DNA of 64,000 nucleotides from Clonostachys chloroleuca (lineage: Eukaryota; Ascomycota; Sordariomycetes; Hypocreales; Bionectriaceae), in contig JBANAY010000003.1 of assembly GCA_037952775.1 (NCBI GenBank), positions 33,666,001-33,730,000 of the forward strand. The letters are read 5' to 3'. Positions 11,138-20,902 of this stretch are shown in pieces. Both the position numbers and the translations under genes were made by a program. Numbering within the stretch: position 1 is the stretch's first letter; each line of letters opens with the position of its first letter. The notes beneath the pieces are model-generated. The model made no database searches. It was not told where the DNA came from and was given only the letters and a program-made list of their open reading frames with translations.

Positions 11138-12508
11138 ATGCCTACATTCAAACAAATATCGACTCTGTCTAAAATAACAGCCTTGAAGTTGTGTCAACTA
11201 GGGTTTCACGACGTCACGACACCAGCGATGATTATATCTCCTATTCTTTCATTGTTCTTACGGGGAGTTCGTGTACGGGAAGGTGTTGGACTGGTTGGTG
11301 GTGCCCATTGTTTTGCGGATCACATGGGCCAAGCTCAAAGTATATGGCTTGAAGAGTCGTATCCCAGTGCTGCTTGATATGCTGGTGATACGACTAGCAT
11401 CCCACTATTTTCCTTTTGTTTCTAACCTAATGTGCATGGCATATTATACCGGGCCTTGTATAGTCCGGAAATACAGGAAGTGGGCAGAATGTATGGATGA
11501 CTTGATACGACGGATACCCCTTGTTCTTTGATTTTGTTTCTACACACACCTTATCCTGTCTTCCTTTTCCTAGCTCTGATCATGTCAATTTTGCGAATGG
11601 GTTCATGACTCTTGTTGGGAAGAAAACGGGATGTTGGGTACAATGGAGTTTTCCATTTGAGAGGCATGCGACATTTGCTTTGGAGCTGGACTGGACAGGC
11701 ATCGTGAGAATCCCTACCCCCCTCACCCCCCTTCTAAAAACGAAACCAAAAAAAGGTTGAAATACTGGAAAGAGAAAGAAAGACTCCTCCGTCGGGATTG
11801 GGCACAGCGCTCTCTGAACAAGGCAGGAAAGAGATCACAGGATCAAATATGTGTTTTATTTTTTCTATTTTTTATTAACTTACTTCAAGCCAGTCTTATA
11901 TTCTGTTTCCCTTCATCAACAATCATCATGTATTGAGCCCCTGGATAACTAGATAAATATCAAAGTGGAAGTCCGTCGCCGGAATTGAATTGCTTTCGTC
12001 TCAAACTTGGTGTTGAATGGCAATGTACAGCTGATATCAATGGATCCTATGTGCGGCCATGTAGAAAGCTGCATCTCTGGAATAATGCGGGGGTGGGGAT
12101 GTAGATTTGGCGCTCTTAGTGGTCGGATTTATTGATCCGCGGGGATGTTCTGCCTCATTTTTTGGCCCGACGTACGGACCGACGTCAGCATGAGCCTCGG
12201 CACGTTGGATGCGTTCCTCCTTAGACCGGGATCGCCGAGTCGATCGTCCCCCGGCAGGAAGGTTAGCACAAAATGTAGACCTCTCTCCTTCGAGCTGTTT
12301 TGTCTAGCAATAGGGATCGGAATTTATAAACGACCGTTCCCCAGCCTACACACCAACTGCTTTGGTAATTGGCTCTTCACAGTCGTTATCAGCAGCACTT
12401 GTTACGTGTCAGTTGCGCGCGTACCTTGGATCACACGACACGACACAAAGCTTGAGCCAGCTAAAGCCATCATCTTGACCCTCGCCTTGCGCTATCTCTC
12501 CCGGGACC
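11138..12508. other. Intergenic, hapB 3' UTR and upstream region of the next gene
   Basis: No coding frame is supportable. The stretch from about 11,830 to 11,950 is T/A-rich with several AATAAA-like and TATGTA-like elements, consistent with a hapB 3' end. Nothing else recognised. Confidence 0.5.
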
Positions 12509-13746
12509 ATGGCAGGACGAGTACGACAACCCATTGACGAGCGGGCGTTTACCGCGTTCCTCTCCAACAATGTGCCCGAGATCAAGACGCCGATTGAGCT
12601 GAAGCAGGTACGTCCAGCTCCCTTTGGTAGATATTAGCGAAGCTATATTGACCTTGACCCTGCGTTTTCTAGTTCGGCTTCGGCCAATCCAACCCGACAT
12701 ATCAGATCACGGCGGCCGACGGCCAACGGTTCGTCATGCGCAAGAAGCCCCCGGAAAGCTCCTGTCCAAGACGGCGCACAAGGTCGAGCGCGAATACCGC
12801 ATCATGCACGCGCTCGAGAAGACGGATGTGCCGGTCCCTCGCACGTACTGCCTGTGCGAGGACGAGAGCGTCATCGGCACGCCCTTCTACATCATGGAGT
12901 TCCTGGACGGGCGCATCATCGAGGACTTCACCCTCCCCGGCGTGGAGCCCGAGGTGCGCAGGGAGATGTGGCGCCAGGCGGTGCTGACCCTGGCCAAGCT
13001 GCACGCCGTCGATGTCCGCGAGGTCGGGCTGGAGAGCTTCGGCAAGGGCTCGGGCTTCTACAACAGGCAGATCAAGACGTGGATCACCATCTGCGCGAGC
13101 CAGTCCAAGGCTGTCGACGTGGAGACCAAGGAGCCCGTGGGGCAGCTCCTGCACTTTGACGAGACGGTGGACTTCTTCAAGAACGAGAAGTGGCAGCCTC
13201 GGGACCGGGCGACGCTGGTGCACGGCGACTTCAAGATTGACAACTTAGTCTTCCACAAGACGGAGCCGCGGGTGATTGGTATCTTGGAGTAAGTCGCCAT
13301 CATCCTGGCATGTTTCTTTGACGTTATGACACTGACTTACGTTTCATAGTTGGGAAATGTCGACCGTTGGCCACCCGCTCTCTGACATATGCAACTTCCT
13401 GACCAACTTCTTCACCGCCAGGCATGCCGGCGCCACGCCGAATGATATGTCTGGCTTCCTCCCAGGCCGCACGCCGGGCCTGCCCCAGCCGGACGATATC
13501 CTGGGCTGGTACAGCGGGGAGGCTGGATGGGACCCTTCCCCGGATATGGGCTGGGGCATGGCGTTCAACATCTGGCGGCTGGCGGCGGTCTGCCAGGGCA
13601 TCGCGGCGCGGTATGCAGTGAGGCAGGCCAGCAGCGAGAAGGCCAAGAATTACGTGGTGACGCTGAAGCCGCTGGCTAGGTGTGCTTGGGCCCTGGCGAA
13701 GGAGGTGAGGGATGGGAAGTCGAACGAGCGGGCATCTAAGCTCTGA
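12509..13746 (+). CDS. APH/ACAD10-11-like phosphotransferase domain protein, frameshifted in the given sequence
   Basis: Three exons: 12509-12607, 12673-13288 and 13350-13746, with GT-AG introns of 65 and 61 nt. The product (about 370 aa if continuous) has the aminoglycoside-phosphotransferase kinase-like fold: the glycine-rich start FGFGQSNPTYQI, VMRKKPPG with the ATP-binding Lys, HALEKTDVPVPRTYCLCED, the catalytic loop LVHGDFKIDNLVFH and the metal-binding ILDWEMSTVGHPLSD. This layout matches the N-terminal domain of ACAD10/ACAD11, which phosphorylates 4-hydroxyacyl-CoA in hydroxy-acid beta-oxidation; that function here is inference. The reading frame breaks at a C5 run (12748-12752): upstream motifs are in one frame and KLLSKTAHKVEREYRIM continues in the next. 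One extra C would restore it. All catalytic motifs are intact, so a consensus error or a very recent lesion is likely. Confidence 0.88.
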
Positions 13747-15121
13747 GATGGTGGCAAGGATGGCTGAGGGTGAACTAGAATAGGAGGCACCATAGGGGTC
13801 GGCCTTACACAGTATCTTGTGGCGTTATTTGTTCGCGGACAAAATCAAGAATATTCAATTCATAATCTGCGAGGATCTACAGGCTGTTGTTGCGATTTTC
13901 AATATATATCTTACGGACTGGTAGGCAGGTTTGCTTGCCAGTCGATAATTACAGAGTAAACAAGATGCAAATTACATAACTATCCTACTGCACTTAGTTG
14001 TAGAATCATACTAACACCTTGGCTTCTACTTTGAGATATCAGTGTGGCTACTCAACAAGATTGGGCGACAGCTTGTAAGTGTGGGAGTGGACATCTACTG
14101 CGAACTTACTGAGACATGCCTTCACGTCACGTCGTGCACACTATTGACAATTTGTAGCCGGAAGAATTGAGGTCACGATGAGCAAGTATTTCTTATGTTA
14201 ATGCCGAGATATCATCCATACCCGGCGTCAACTTGCTGGGACAAGCTTCCTTGCACGCTCTCTGGTTGGCCATTTCTCTTGCTTTCTTTTCTTGCCCAAG
14301 TCTCCTATGGTATCTAGTATTGCCTCCTTTGACGCGAAAAGAGCTTTCAATTGATGTGCCATGCTTTATTTCACCCACTTGGCTGGGGAGGCTTGTGGGA
14401 GCAGAAGGTGTGTCTCCCCCGCCAGTCTGCTGATTCCATTTTACATTTGGCGCCCTAGCCTCGTCCCGCCCCTAGACCTGTTTTCCGTCGTTGACACTAG
14501 CTTTTCCACTCCCTTAACAGCAAGCGGTTGTCGACTTAACTCGCGCAGCCTCGGTCATGTAGCGGTGTCCTTTTAATGCCCTTGGCCAATCAGGCGCGTG
14601 GAGTTGATGCTGTGTGGTGTCGGTAGGCGTAAGAGCCAAGTTTTAAGGCTCGAGACAGCGCGGTGACATCAACGCACAGGGGACTTCCTCCAAGTATCTT
14701 CGCTATCTCCGGGCGTGCGCAGATACCTCAGGTACCTCAGACTCCCTGCAGGCCCCAAGCTCCAGGGACCCTGAAACCCGATCCTCTGCTGCCTCCACTA
14801 ATCAAGAGGCCCTTTATCTCATATTAATTACCGTATCTGTGTCTATGCTGATCTGTATCAACCATCATCTATCTGCGAATCTACATACATCCATCCACCT
14901 GCTGACCGCATGAACCCGGCCTGATCTCCAAACATCCCCGTCGATGATAAGGCAGGTATCCTTTTCTCCATACACAGGCTCGTGCATCAATTCACCTCTC
15001 TTCCGCCCTGGGTGCCCTCTTTCTTCTACCCTTAGTGGCAAATATACCACATCACTATACTCTCATCGCACCTCACCGTGACGCCCTGGCCAGGGAGACA
15101 GCTCAGGCGGCCTGCGCGGCC
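13747..15121. other. Intergenic, 3' UTR then YVC1 upstream region
   Basis: No supportable gene. A CCAATCAG box lies at 14586-14593 and the plus strand from about 14,690 to 15,030 is CT-rich, as in a leader for the downstream channel gene. Confidence 0.5.
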
Positions 15122-17539
15122 ATGTCGACCAGACGGAGGATTCAGCTGGTCCAGCCCGATGAGCGACGTCCGCTGTTGACCAGCCGAGACTCAGATCGCA
15201 TCGAGGGTGCCGAGGGGGCAAGCGATCCCCTCTACAGCTGCCGGACCGACCCGCACTCCCATCTGCCGGTCTACACTAACATCCATCGCATCCGACGTGA
15301 TATTATCAGCGTCGTCGAGGATTACCTGAGTCTGACCCAGCTCACGGATGTGCGAATTAACGTGACCGTTGTCCGCCCACTGGTCGACAAGTTTTATGAG
15401 CTTGACGACATATCTATTGGTAAGTGATGTCCTGAGTCTGCCACCAATTGCTTTGTCTGGACCCCTCCCTTCGGAATGGTAGCCCACTGACCGCTCATAC
15501 TCCAGTTTACTGTCTGTTGGTTAATAGAGCCCAGTTTCTAGAAGAGCAGGCTAGCCTGACCAATCGGCAAAATGTCAATTGGACGCGAGCCACGCTCTGC
15601 GAGCTCATCGCAACACGAATTCTTCGGCGCTTTAACGAAGACTATGAGGGAAGCGAGGGCCTCCTCCTCCTCTCTCATATCCTCGTGGCTGGTTTCGAAC
15701 CTTTCCAGAATGCGCCCCCCCAGATCCGCGAAGAGGCTTCCCGGAACACGTCTTGGTCCCAGCGCACTCTGCCGTCTCTCGAGGTGGCCATCCTGACGGA
15801 GAGCAAACACTTCCTCAGCTCGACCACATGCCAAAAGGTGGTGAGTGCCATCTATGAAGGTCGCATTATTTACACCCCTTCGACCTTTTGGGACATCATC
15901 CCCGATCATTACAAGCAGAAGCCAATCTCCCTCTACGACCCGCGTGAATCTCCATTGCTGAACCAGTATCGTCTCATTGTTCCCCGGACGAGAAGCTTCC
16001 TTGAGTCCATCCAGTTTTCTATTCTTCTCACTCTATACGTCTGTGTCATGATAAAGAAAAGAAAGGACGAGATAGCCTTCCTTGAAGTTTGCTTTGCTGT
16101 GTACGCATTTGGCTGGGGACTGGATCAGTTTGCTACTATTCTTGCTCATGGTTGGTAAGTGTTTAGCTCTCCCCTTTTTCAATTCCTGTCTACTTCTCGC
16201 CTCGTGACATACTGATAGATCTTGTTAGGAACGTATACACGCAGAATCTCTGGTCTTTTCTTGACGTCGCATTTATACTCATCTATTCAATATACATGGT
16301 GCTGCGGCTGCAGGGCCAGCGAACGGGTGACCTGGGAACAGCAGAGCAAGCGTTTGACGTCCTTGCGCTCGGTGCCCCTGTTGTGATTCCTCGGCTTGCT
16401 TTCACTCTACTGTCTGATAATCTCATCTTCTTGTCGCTTCGATCTATGATGGCCGACTTCTTTGCCCTCACCGCGCTGTCTGCTTGGTGCTTCTTTGGAT
16501 TTTTGCTCTCATTGCTCTGGCTTGGCGAAAACGCTCACTCCATTACGAAGATATCCTCTTGGATGATTTACATTTGGTTTGGACTTGATGGTGTTGGCAT
16601 AGAAAGATCTGTAAGGCTACGACACCCTTTACACAATGAGGTTTCCCCTTGATCACAGACACATCTGCTAACTCCCCCCAGTCTGAATTTCATCGATTCC
16701 TTGGCCCAAGTCTGATGGTCGCATTTGCCTTCCTTGGGAACACTCTATTTTTAACAATTCTTGTATCCATGTTATCAAATACATTCAGCACAATATCCTC
16801 GAACGCTGTTGCTGAAATGCAGTTCCGCCGAGCTGTCCTGACTTTGGAGGGTGTCAAGGCTGACGCTGTATTCGCGTACCAGCCCCCCTTCAATATCCTC
16901 GCCGTTTTCCTCTTCCTACCACTGAAATTTGTCGTCAGCCCCCGATGGTTCCATAAAATTCACGTTGCTACCGTCAAGTTCATCAACCTCCCTGTGCTTC
17001 TCCTCATTGCTATCTACGAGAGGCGGTTGCTATGGCCCACCAACCGCGGGAATGCTCGGACTCAGAAGTCTTTTTGGCAAAGGTGGCATCTATCTGCCAG
17101 CACAAATCTTCGTGGAGTCTTTCAAATCCCGCCTCCTGAGGATATCTTTGAAGACATTGCCGTTGATGACGATTTGACACGGCATCTGATCCGGCGACAG
17201 TTCATGAGACAGACAAGCTCTGCGAACGAGTCGCGGAAATCTCAGACCCCGTCGAGACGGGACTCCATGTTCCCTGGAATTAGGAAGAGGTTACGTGGTT
17301 CCTTTGCTGAGACGGAGGAGTTTGATGGCGTGTCCGCTCGTTTGGATTCCATGGAGAAGTCCATGATGAGGCTTGAAGGGCTTGTCTTCAGGCTTTTGGA
17401 GAGGGAAGGGACGGCGATTGCAGAAAATGAAGGAATGGAAGGCTCCGGCGACAGTATGTTGACTGGCGAGAGCACCGCTGGCTTCACAGCCGAGCCTTCT
17501 TTTTACGGCGCGACGCAGTCGGAGGACGTTTCGGATTGA
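15122..17539 (+). CDS. YVC1: Vacuolar TRP-type cation channel (Yvc1 family)
   Basis: Four exons: 15122-15419, 15506-16154, 16229-16610 and 16682-17539 (introns 86, 74 and 71 nt), giving 728 aa. I start at the ATG at 15122 (MSTRRRIQLVQ); the in-frame extension upstream has no ATG. A soluble N-terminal region (1-260) precedes the membrane core. Hydrophobic segments lie near residues 266-284, 292-313, 321-342, 360-378, 395-420 and 448-475, with a pore-like stretch (SWMIYIWFGLDGVG) near 428-442 before the last one. The long cytosolic tail ends in an acidic region. Yvc1/TRPY1 releases Ca2+ from the vacuole in response to stretch, and orthologues affect hyphal growth. The order and sequence of membrane segments fit this family well; channel properties are inferred. 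Confidence 0.93.
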
Positions 17540-17927
17540 TGGAAAAGTTGCATAGATTTTTGCTTTTATCATTTGCTCATCATTTGCTCGATTATGATTC
17601 CTGCCTGTAGCATTGGAATAGCCCCCTGGATTTCAATCATAGCCTAGCGTTTATATCTAGAATGGAAACTTGACATTGCTCACGTTCATCTCACCTTTCC
17701 TGACATTGACTCACATACATTCAACATGCACTGACTCTGCCACAAAATTTGTAAAACTCCTGACAGCAGCATTTTAAACCAAGCCAAGTCCCAACATACC
17801 CATCTCAAGAGCAGGTAGTTCCCCATTAGCCCCCATCCACGCCAAGCATGAAATAAGAGCCGCGAAATTGACCACCGTAGAAGAAAAAGAAGAAGAAGGA
17901 GACTTAAAACCTCCCAACCGATCCAAC
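17540..17927. other. Intergenic, YVC1 3' UTR and upstream region of the Cys-rich gene
   Basis: No gene seen; 388 bases between tandem genes, with a purine-rich stretch (GAAGAAAAAGAAG-like) just before the next start. Confidence 0.6.
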
Positions 17928-18251
17928 ATGTGTCTTGTCACCTACTTCCAGCACAGGCATTGCAAGCACAAGTGGGTGGTGATCAGCGAGCCCTGCGGCC
18001 CCGGAATGGGATTCGCGACGTGCGACACGTTCCGCAACTCAAACTACGTCAAGGACATGCCGGTGCTGTACACGACGGAGAGCCGGCCGTGTCCCCGATG
18101 CTGCGTGCTGGCCAGTGGCGGCTGCTACGACCTCAACTCGACAAGGATGGTGGAAAGTATGGGGTGGGGGGTCAAATGGGGGACTGGGCCGGCGAAGGAC
18201 GATTTGGGCTTTGAGATCAAGGTGAAGGATGGCTGTTGTGGTATTCAATAA
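17928..18251 (+). CDS. Small Cys-rich conserved hypothetical protein, 107 aa
   Basis: Single exon starting at the ATG at 17928 (MCLVTYFQHRHCKHKW). The protein has ten Cys and four His, including CxxCC (PCPRCC) and a CC near the end (DGCCGIQ), with Cys2, Cys12, His9/11/14, Cys23 and Cys32 in the first third. There is no signal peptide, so a small zinc-binding cytosolic or nuclear protein is more likely than a secreted effector. I do not recognise a named family, though this looks like a hypothetical protein found in related fungi. GC-rich codon use is like that of the neighbouring genes. The transcript lies between YVC1 and MTQ2, all on the same strand, with separate spacing and no sign of co-transcription. 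Confidence 0.7.
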   Translation: MCLVTYFQHRHCKHKWVVISEPCGPGMGFATCDTFRNSNYVKDMPVLYTTESRPCPRCCVLASGGCYDLNSTRMVESMGWGVKWGTGPAKDDLGFEIKVKDGCCGIQ

Positions 18252-18536
18252 AAGTATCGGGTATGGTTTGGATTCGTCTGGCAGAGGTGGTGAAGTGGGG
18301 ATTCTGAAGGAGAAAAGTTAAGCAGCCAGTTTTTTTTCCAGAACGAACGATAACAAAATTAACGAGATTTCGTCTTTGATTCCCTTTTATATCTGCCAGT
18401 ACCATCCTGATTATACCGACTCTTATCGTGGAGGTAGAGAAGCATATCTCAAGTAGAGAAGGAAAAGGTACACCATTTTCCTTAGGTCACACGCACTCCC
18501 CACCAATCTCACTCAACCGTCTTAGTAAAGGTCAAC
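18252..18536. other. Short intergenic region before MTQ2
   Basis: 285 bases with a TC-rich stretch leading to the MTQ2 ATG; nothing else seen. Confidence 0.6.
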
Positions 18537-19297
18537 ATGCTTCCAACTCCCGATACATCACATGTGCCGTATGAGAGGGTCTACGAGCCCGCCGAGGACT
18601 CATTCCTGCTATTGGACACCCTCTCATCAGATACCGAGAAGGAGTTCCTGCAGAATAGATTTACCAACCGTGTGCCCTTGGTCCTCGAGATTGGCACTGG
18701 CTCAGGCGTCGTCATCTCCTTTGCGAACGCACATGCACGGACTATCTTTGGGAAGAGGAGCATTCTCACAGCCGGCGTTGACATGAATGCCTTCGCCAGT
18801 CGAGCTACGGTCCAAACGGCAAGGAAGGCGGAGCAGGACAACCCGGGCGATCATGGCATGTACTTGGGCTCATGCATGGGAGATCTCACCACACCTTGGA
18901 GGGGCTGGGAGATTGACGTCCTGATTTTCAATCCTCCCTACGTGCCGACATCAGAGATGCCTGAAAGGCCAGAGGATTTTACGGAAGTTCCTACGCCGGA
19001 CCAGAAACCCTCGTTCGACCATGATTCCTATCTGCTCGCTCTGTCCTATGCCGGTGGGAAGGATGGTATGGAGACGACGGATCGATTAATCGAGTCCCTG
19101 CCTGACATATTATCCCCCAAAGGCTGCGCATATATATTCTCTTCTGCGCCCAGAACCACCCGGACGAGGCGAGGAAACGGATTGAGGCCCTGGGGCCGGA
19201 GTGGAGAGCCTTGATGGCGAGATCAAGCGGAAAGACAGCTGGCCGGGAGAAGCTGCAGGTCCTGCGAATATGGCGGGAGCTTGGTAACGATGAATGA
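18537..19297 (+). CDS. MTQ2: eRF1 glutamine methyltransferase catalytic subunit (HemK2/Mtq2 family), frameshifted in the given sequence
   Basis: Intronless. The N-terminus (VYEPAEDSFLLLDTL) and glycine-rich SAM loop (LVLEIGTGSGVVISF) are typical of the family, and the catalytic NPPY motif (IFNPPYVPTSEM) is intact. Mtq2 with its Trm112 partner methylates the Gln of the GGQ motif of release factor eRF1 in the cytosol. The annotated frame stops at 19214 after a run of nonsense residues (SSAPRTTRTRRGNG). From about 19131 another frame gives FCAQNHPDEARKRIEALG and then AGREKLQVLRIWREL, the normal C-terminus of the family, ending TGA at 19295-19297. One missing base (or two extra) in the TATATATTCT tract at 19131-19140 explains this. 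If continuous the protein is about 253 aa. I think a sequence error is likelier than a dead gene. Confidence 0.9.
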
Positions 19298-19692
19298 AGC
19301 TTTTGGGTGTAGTTTGGGCGCGGGGGCGCTTTTTGCATATATTTATAGTTAAAAAGATAAATAAAGAGGAACCGAGACGCCTCTCGCCTCATCCTCTCAT
19401 CACACTCTCCCCCCTCCTCTGGTCGATGTGATTATCCCCTTCCCTTTATAGTCCCCAAAGCTGCTCAAAACGAAGAACCCATACATATCACATCTTTTTG
19501 TGTCTCTTTAAATATCCGAGAACGCCAGATTCCCTGTGACAGCTTGTTTGTCGTATAAGTCTGCCCTCCTGTTTTCCAACAAAAAGGTGCCTGCCGCATG
19601 GGTGATTACGCGACCTTGGTCGAGGCCGGAGGATGTCGAATTCTTCCTCCCGGGTTGACCCTCCTCTTCTCTAAAACACCACAAGCAGACGA
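19298..19692. other. Intergenic between convergent MTQ2 and SMD1
   Basis: 395 bases shared by the two 3' UTRs. An AATAAA-type element (gataaataaaga) at about 19,355 could end MTQ2. No gene seen. Confidence 0.6.
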
Positions 19693-20298
19693 TTAACCCC
19701 TTCCACGACCACGACCACCACGGCCGCGCCCTCTGCCGCCTCCCCTGCCGCGACCACGGCCCATACCGCCGCCGCCGCCGCCACCTCCGCGCTCGGCCTC
19801 TTTGCGGGCTTTGTTCTTTGGCTTTGGTGCGTCGTCGACAAGAAGGGTATCAAGAGGTAGCGAGTCGGGGAGGATGAAGTACCGGATGGTGGAGCCACGA
19901 ATGTTCATTGTGTCCAGGGAGATGGGATCCTGGCCCCTGATGGTCATCTTGACGGTGCGGAGGGCGGTGTTCATCTGCGGCGAGACGGAAGCGATGGTGC
20001 CATGGACAATGGTTCCTGAAAATCAATTCTAGTTAGCTATCTTCCCCGGACTTACTACCCCCCTTCCCAGAATTGGCATTGGGGAGTTGGGAGATTTCTT
20101 TCAAATACCATTCTTGAGCTCAATGGTCACCGTCTCATTGGCGCATTTCATTAAAAACCTGTTTGCGGACTTGGAGTTAGCAAGGATAGCTTTCACAGAA
20201 GCTTCATTTTCGAGGGAAGCTCGGTCTGCGCCGCGGAAGAGACCATCTATTTGAGACAGAGCCAGAAAAGAAAGAGTAACGTACCTGACTAACTTCAT
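19693..20298 (-). CDS. SMD1: Small nuclear ribonucleoprotein Sm D1
   Basis: Three exons on the minus strand: 20298-20285 (14 nt, MKLVR), 20158-20109 (50 nt) and 20015-19693, with introns of 126 and 93 nt, giving 128 aa. The Sm1 motif ([17 protein letters not shown], then [19 protein letters not shown]) and Sm2 motif ([15 protein letters not shown]) are intact, and the C-terminal tail is a long run of Arg-Gly repeats, the usual target of symmetric arginine methylation. SmD1 pairs with SmD2 in the heptameric ring around spliceosomal snRNAs in the nucleus. It lies head to head with cullin-3, with 604 bases between the two start codons. Confidence 0.96.
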
Positions 20299-20902
20299 AG
20301 TGACGGCTAGGGGTCAGCGAATCCAGTCGCAGTCGTTCTGTGATATGACTGGCACTTTCGCGTGGAATGGGTCGTCCGCGCGCTTCGGTCAGCGTTCTGG
20401 CGTTCAAAACTTAGATGCTATCGAGATGATCCAGCCGTGCTGCCTGCACGTGACGATACTTTTGCGTCCTTGCCGTAGGCAGGAGCGGGAGAGTGGGGCT
20501 ATTTGAGTCGAAGATCGGATTAATAATTTTCAACTCCGCTGCAGCTGAAAGGGAGTGTGGGGCCGGGCGAGCTTTATCGATAGTAAATCCCTTGGCGTGC
20601 CTGGTGGCATGGGCAATCGCTCGTAAAGTAAATTGTCCATTACAGTTTCTGGATGCAACTTCGGTCTCGGGGTTTGACATTTTGAAACTTGTTATATCGA
20701 CTGGCAGATATATAACTTGCATGCTTTACCCCTCATAATATTCCGCTGTGCTTGTATATTATGGTAGCATGGCGGTTTATGCCTAGCCCATGCCCCGATT
20801 CCCTGTTCTCACTCGCTTTGCCCCTCCATCTCGAATATTCCAAAAGCGTCGACGCTGTGGTGCGCAGCCAGACAATAACGAGCACCTCACAACACCACAA
20901 CA
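20299..20902. promoter_or_regulatory. Divergent promoter region between SMD1 and CUL3
   Basis: 604 bases between the two start codons, with no coding frame of note. It must contain the promoters of both genes. No single known operator is evident. Confidence 0.6.

Noticed and set aside
12702..13223. 173-codon minus-strand frame in the phosphotransferase gene
   Set aside because: Antisense shadow of a GC-rich coding region whose sense strand carries all kinase-fold motifs.
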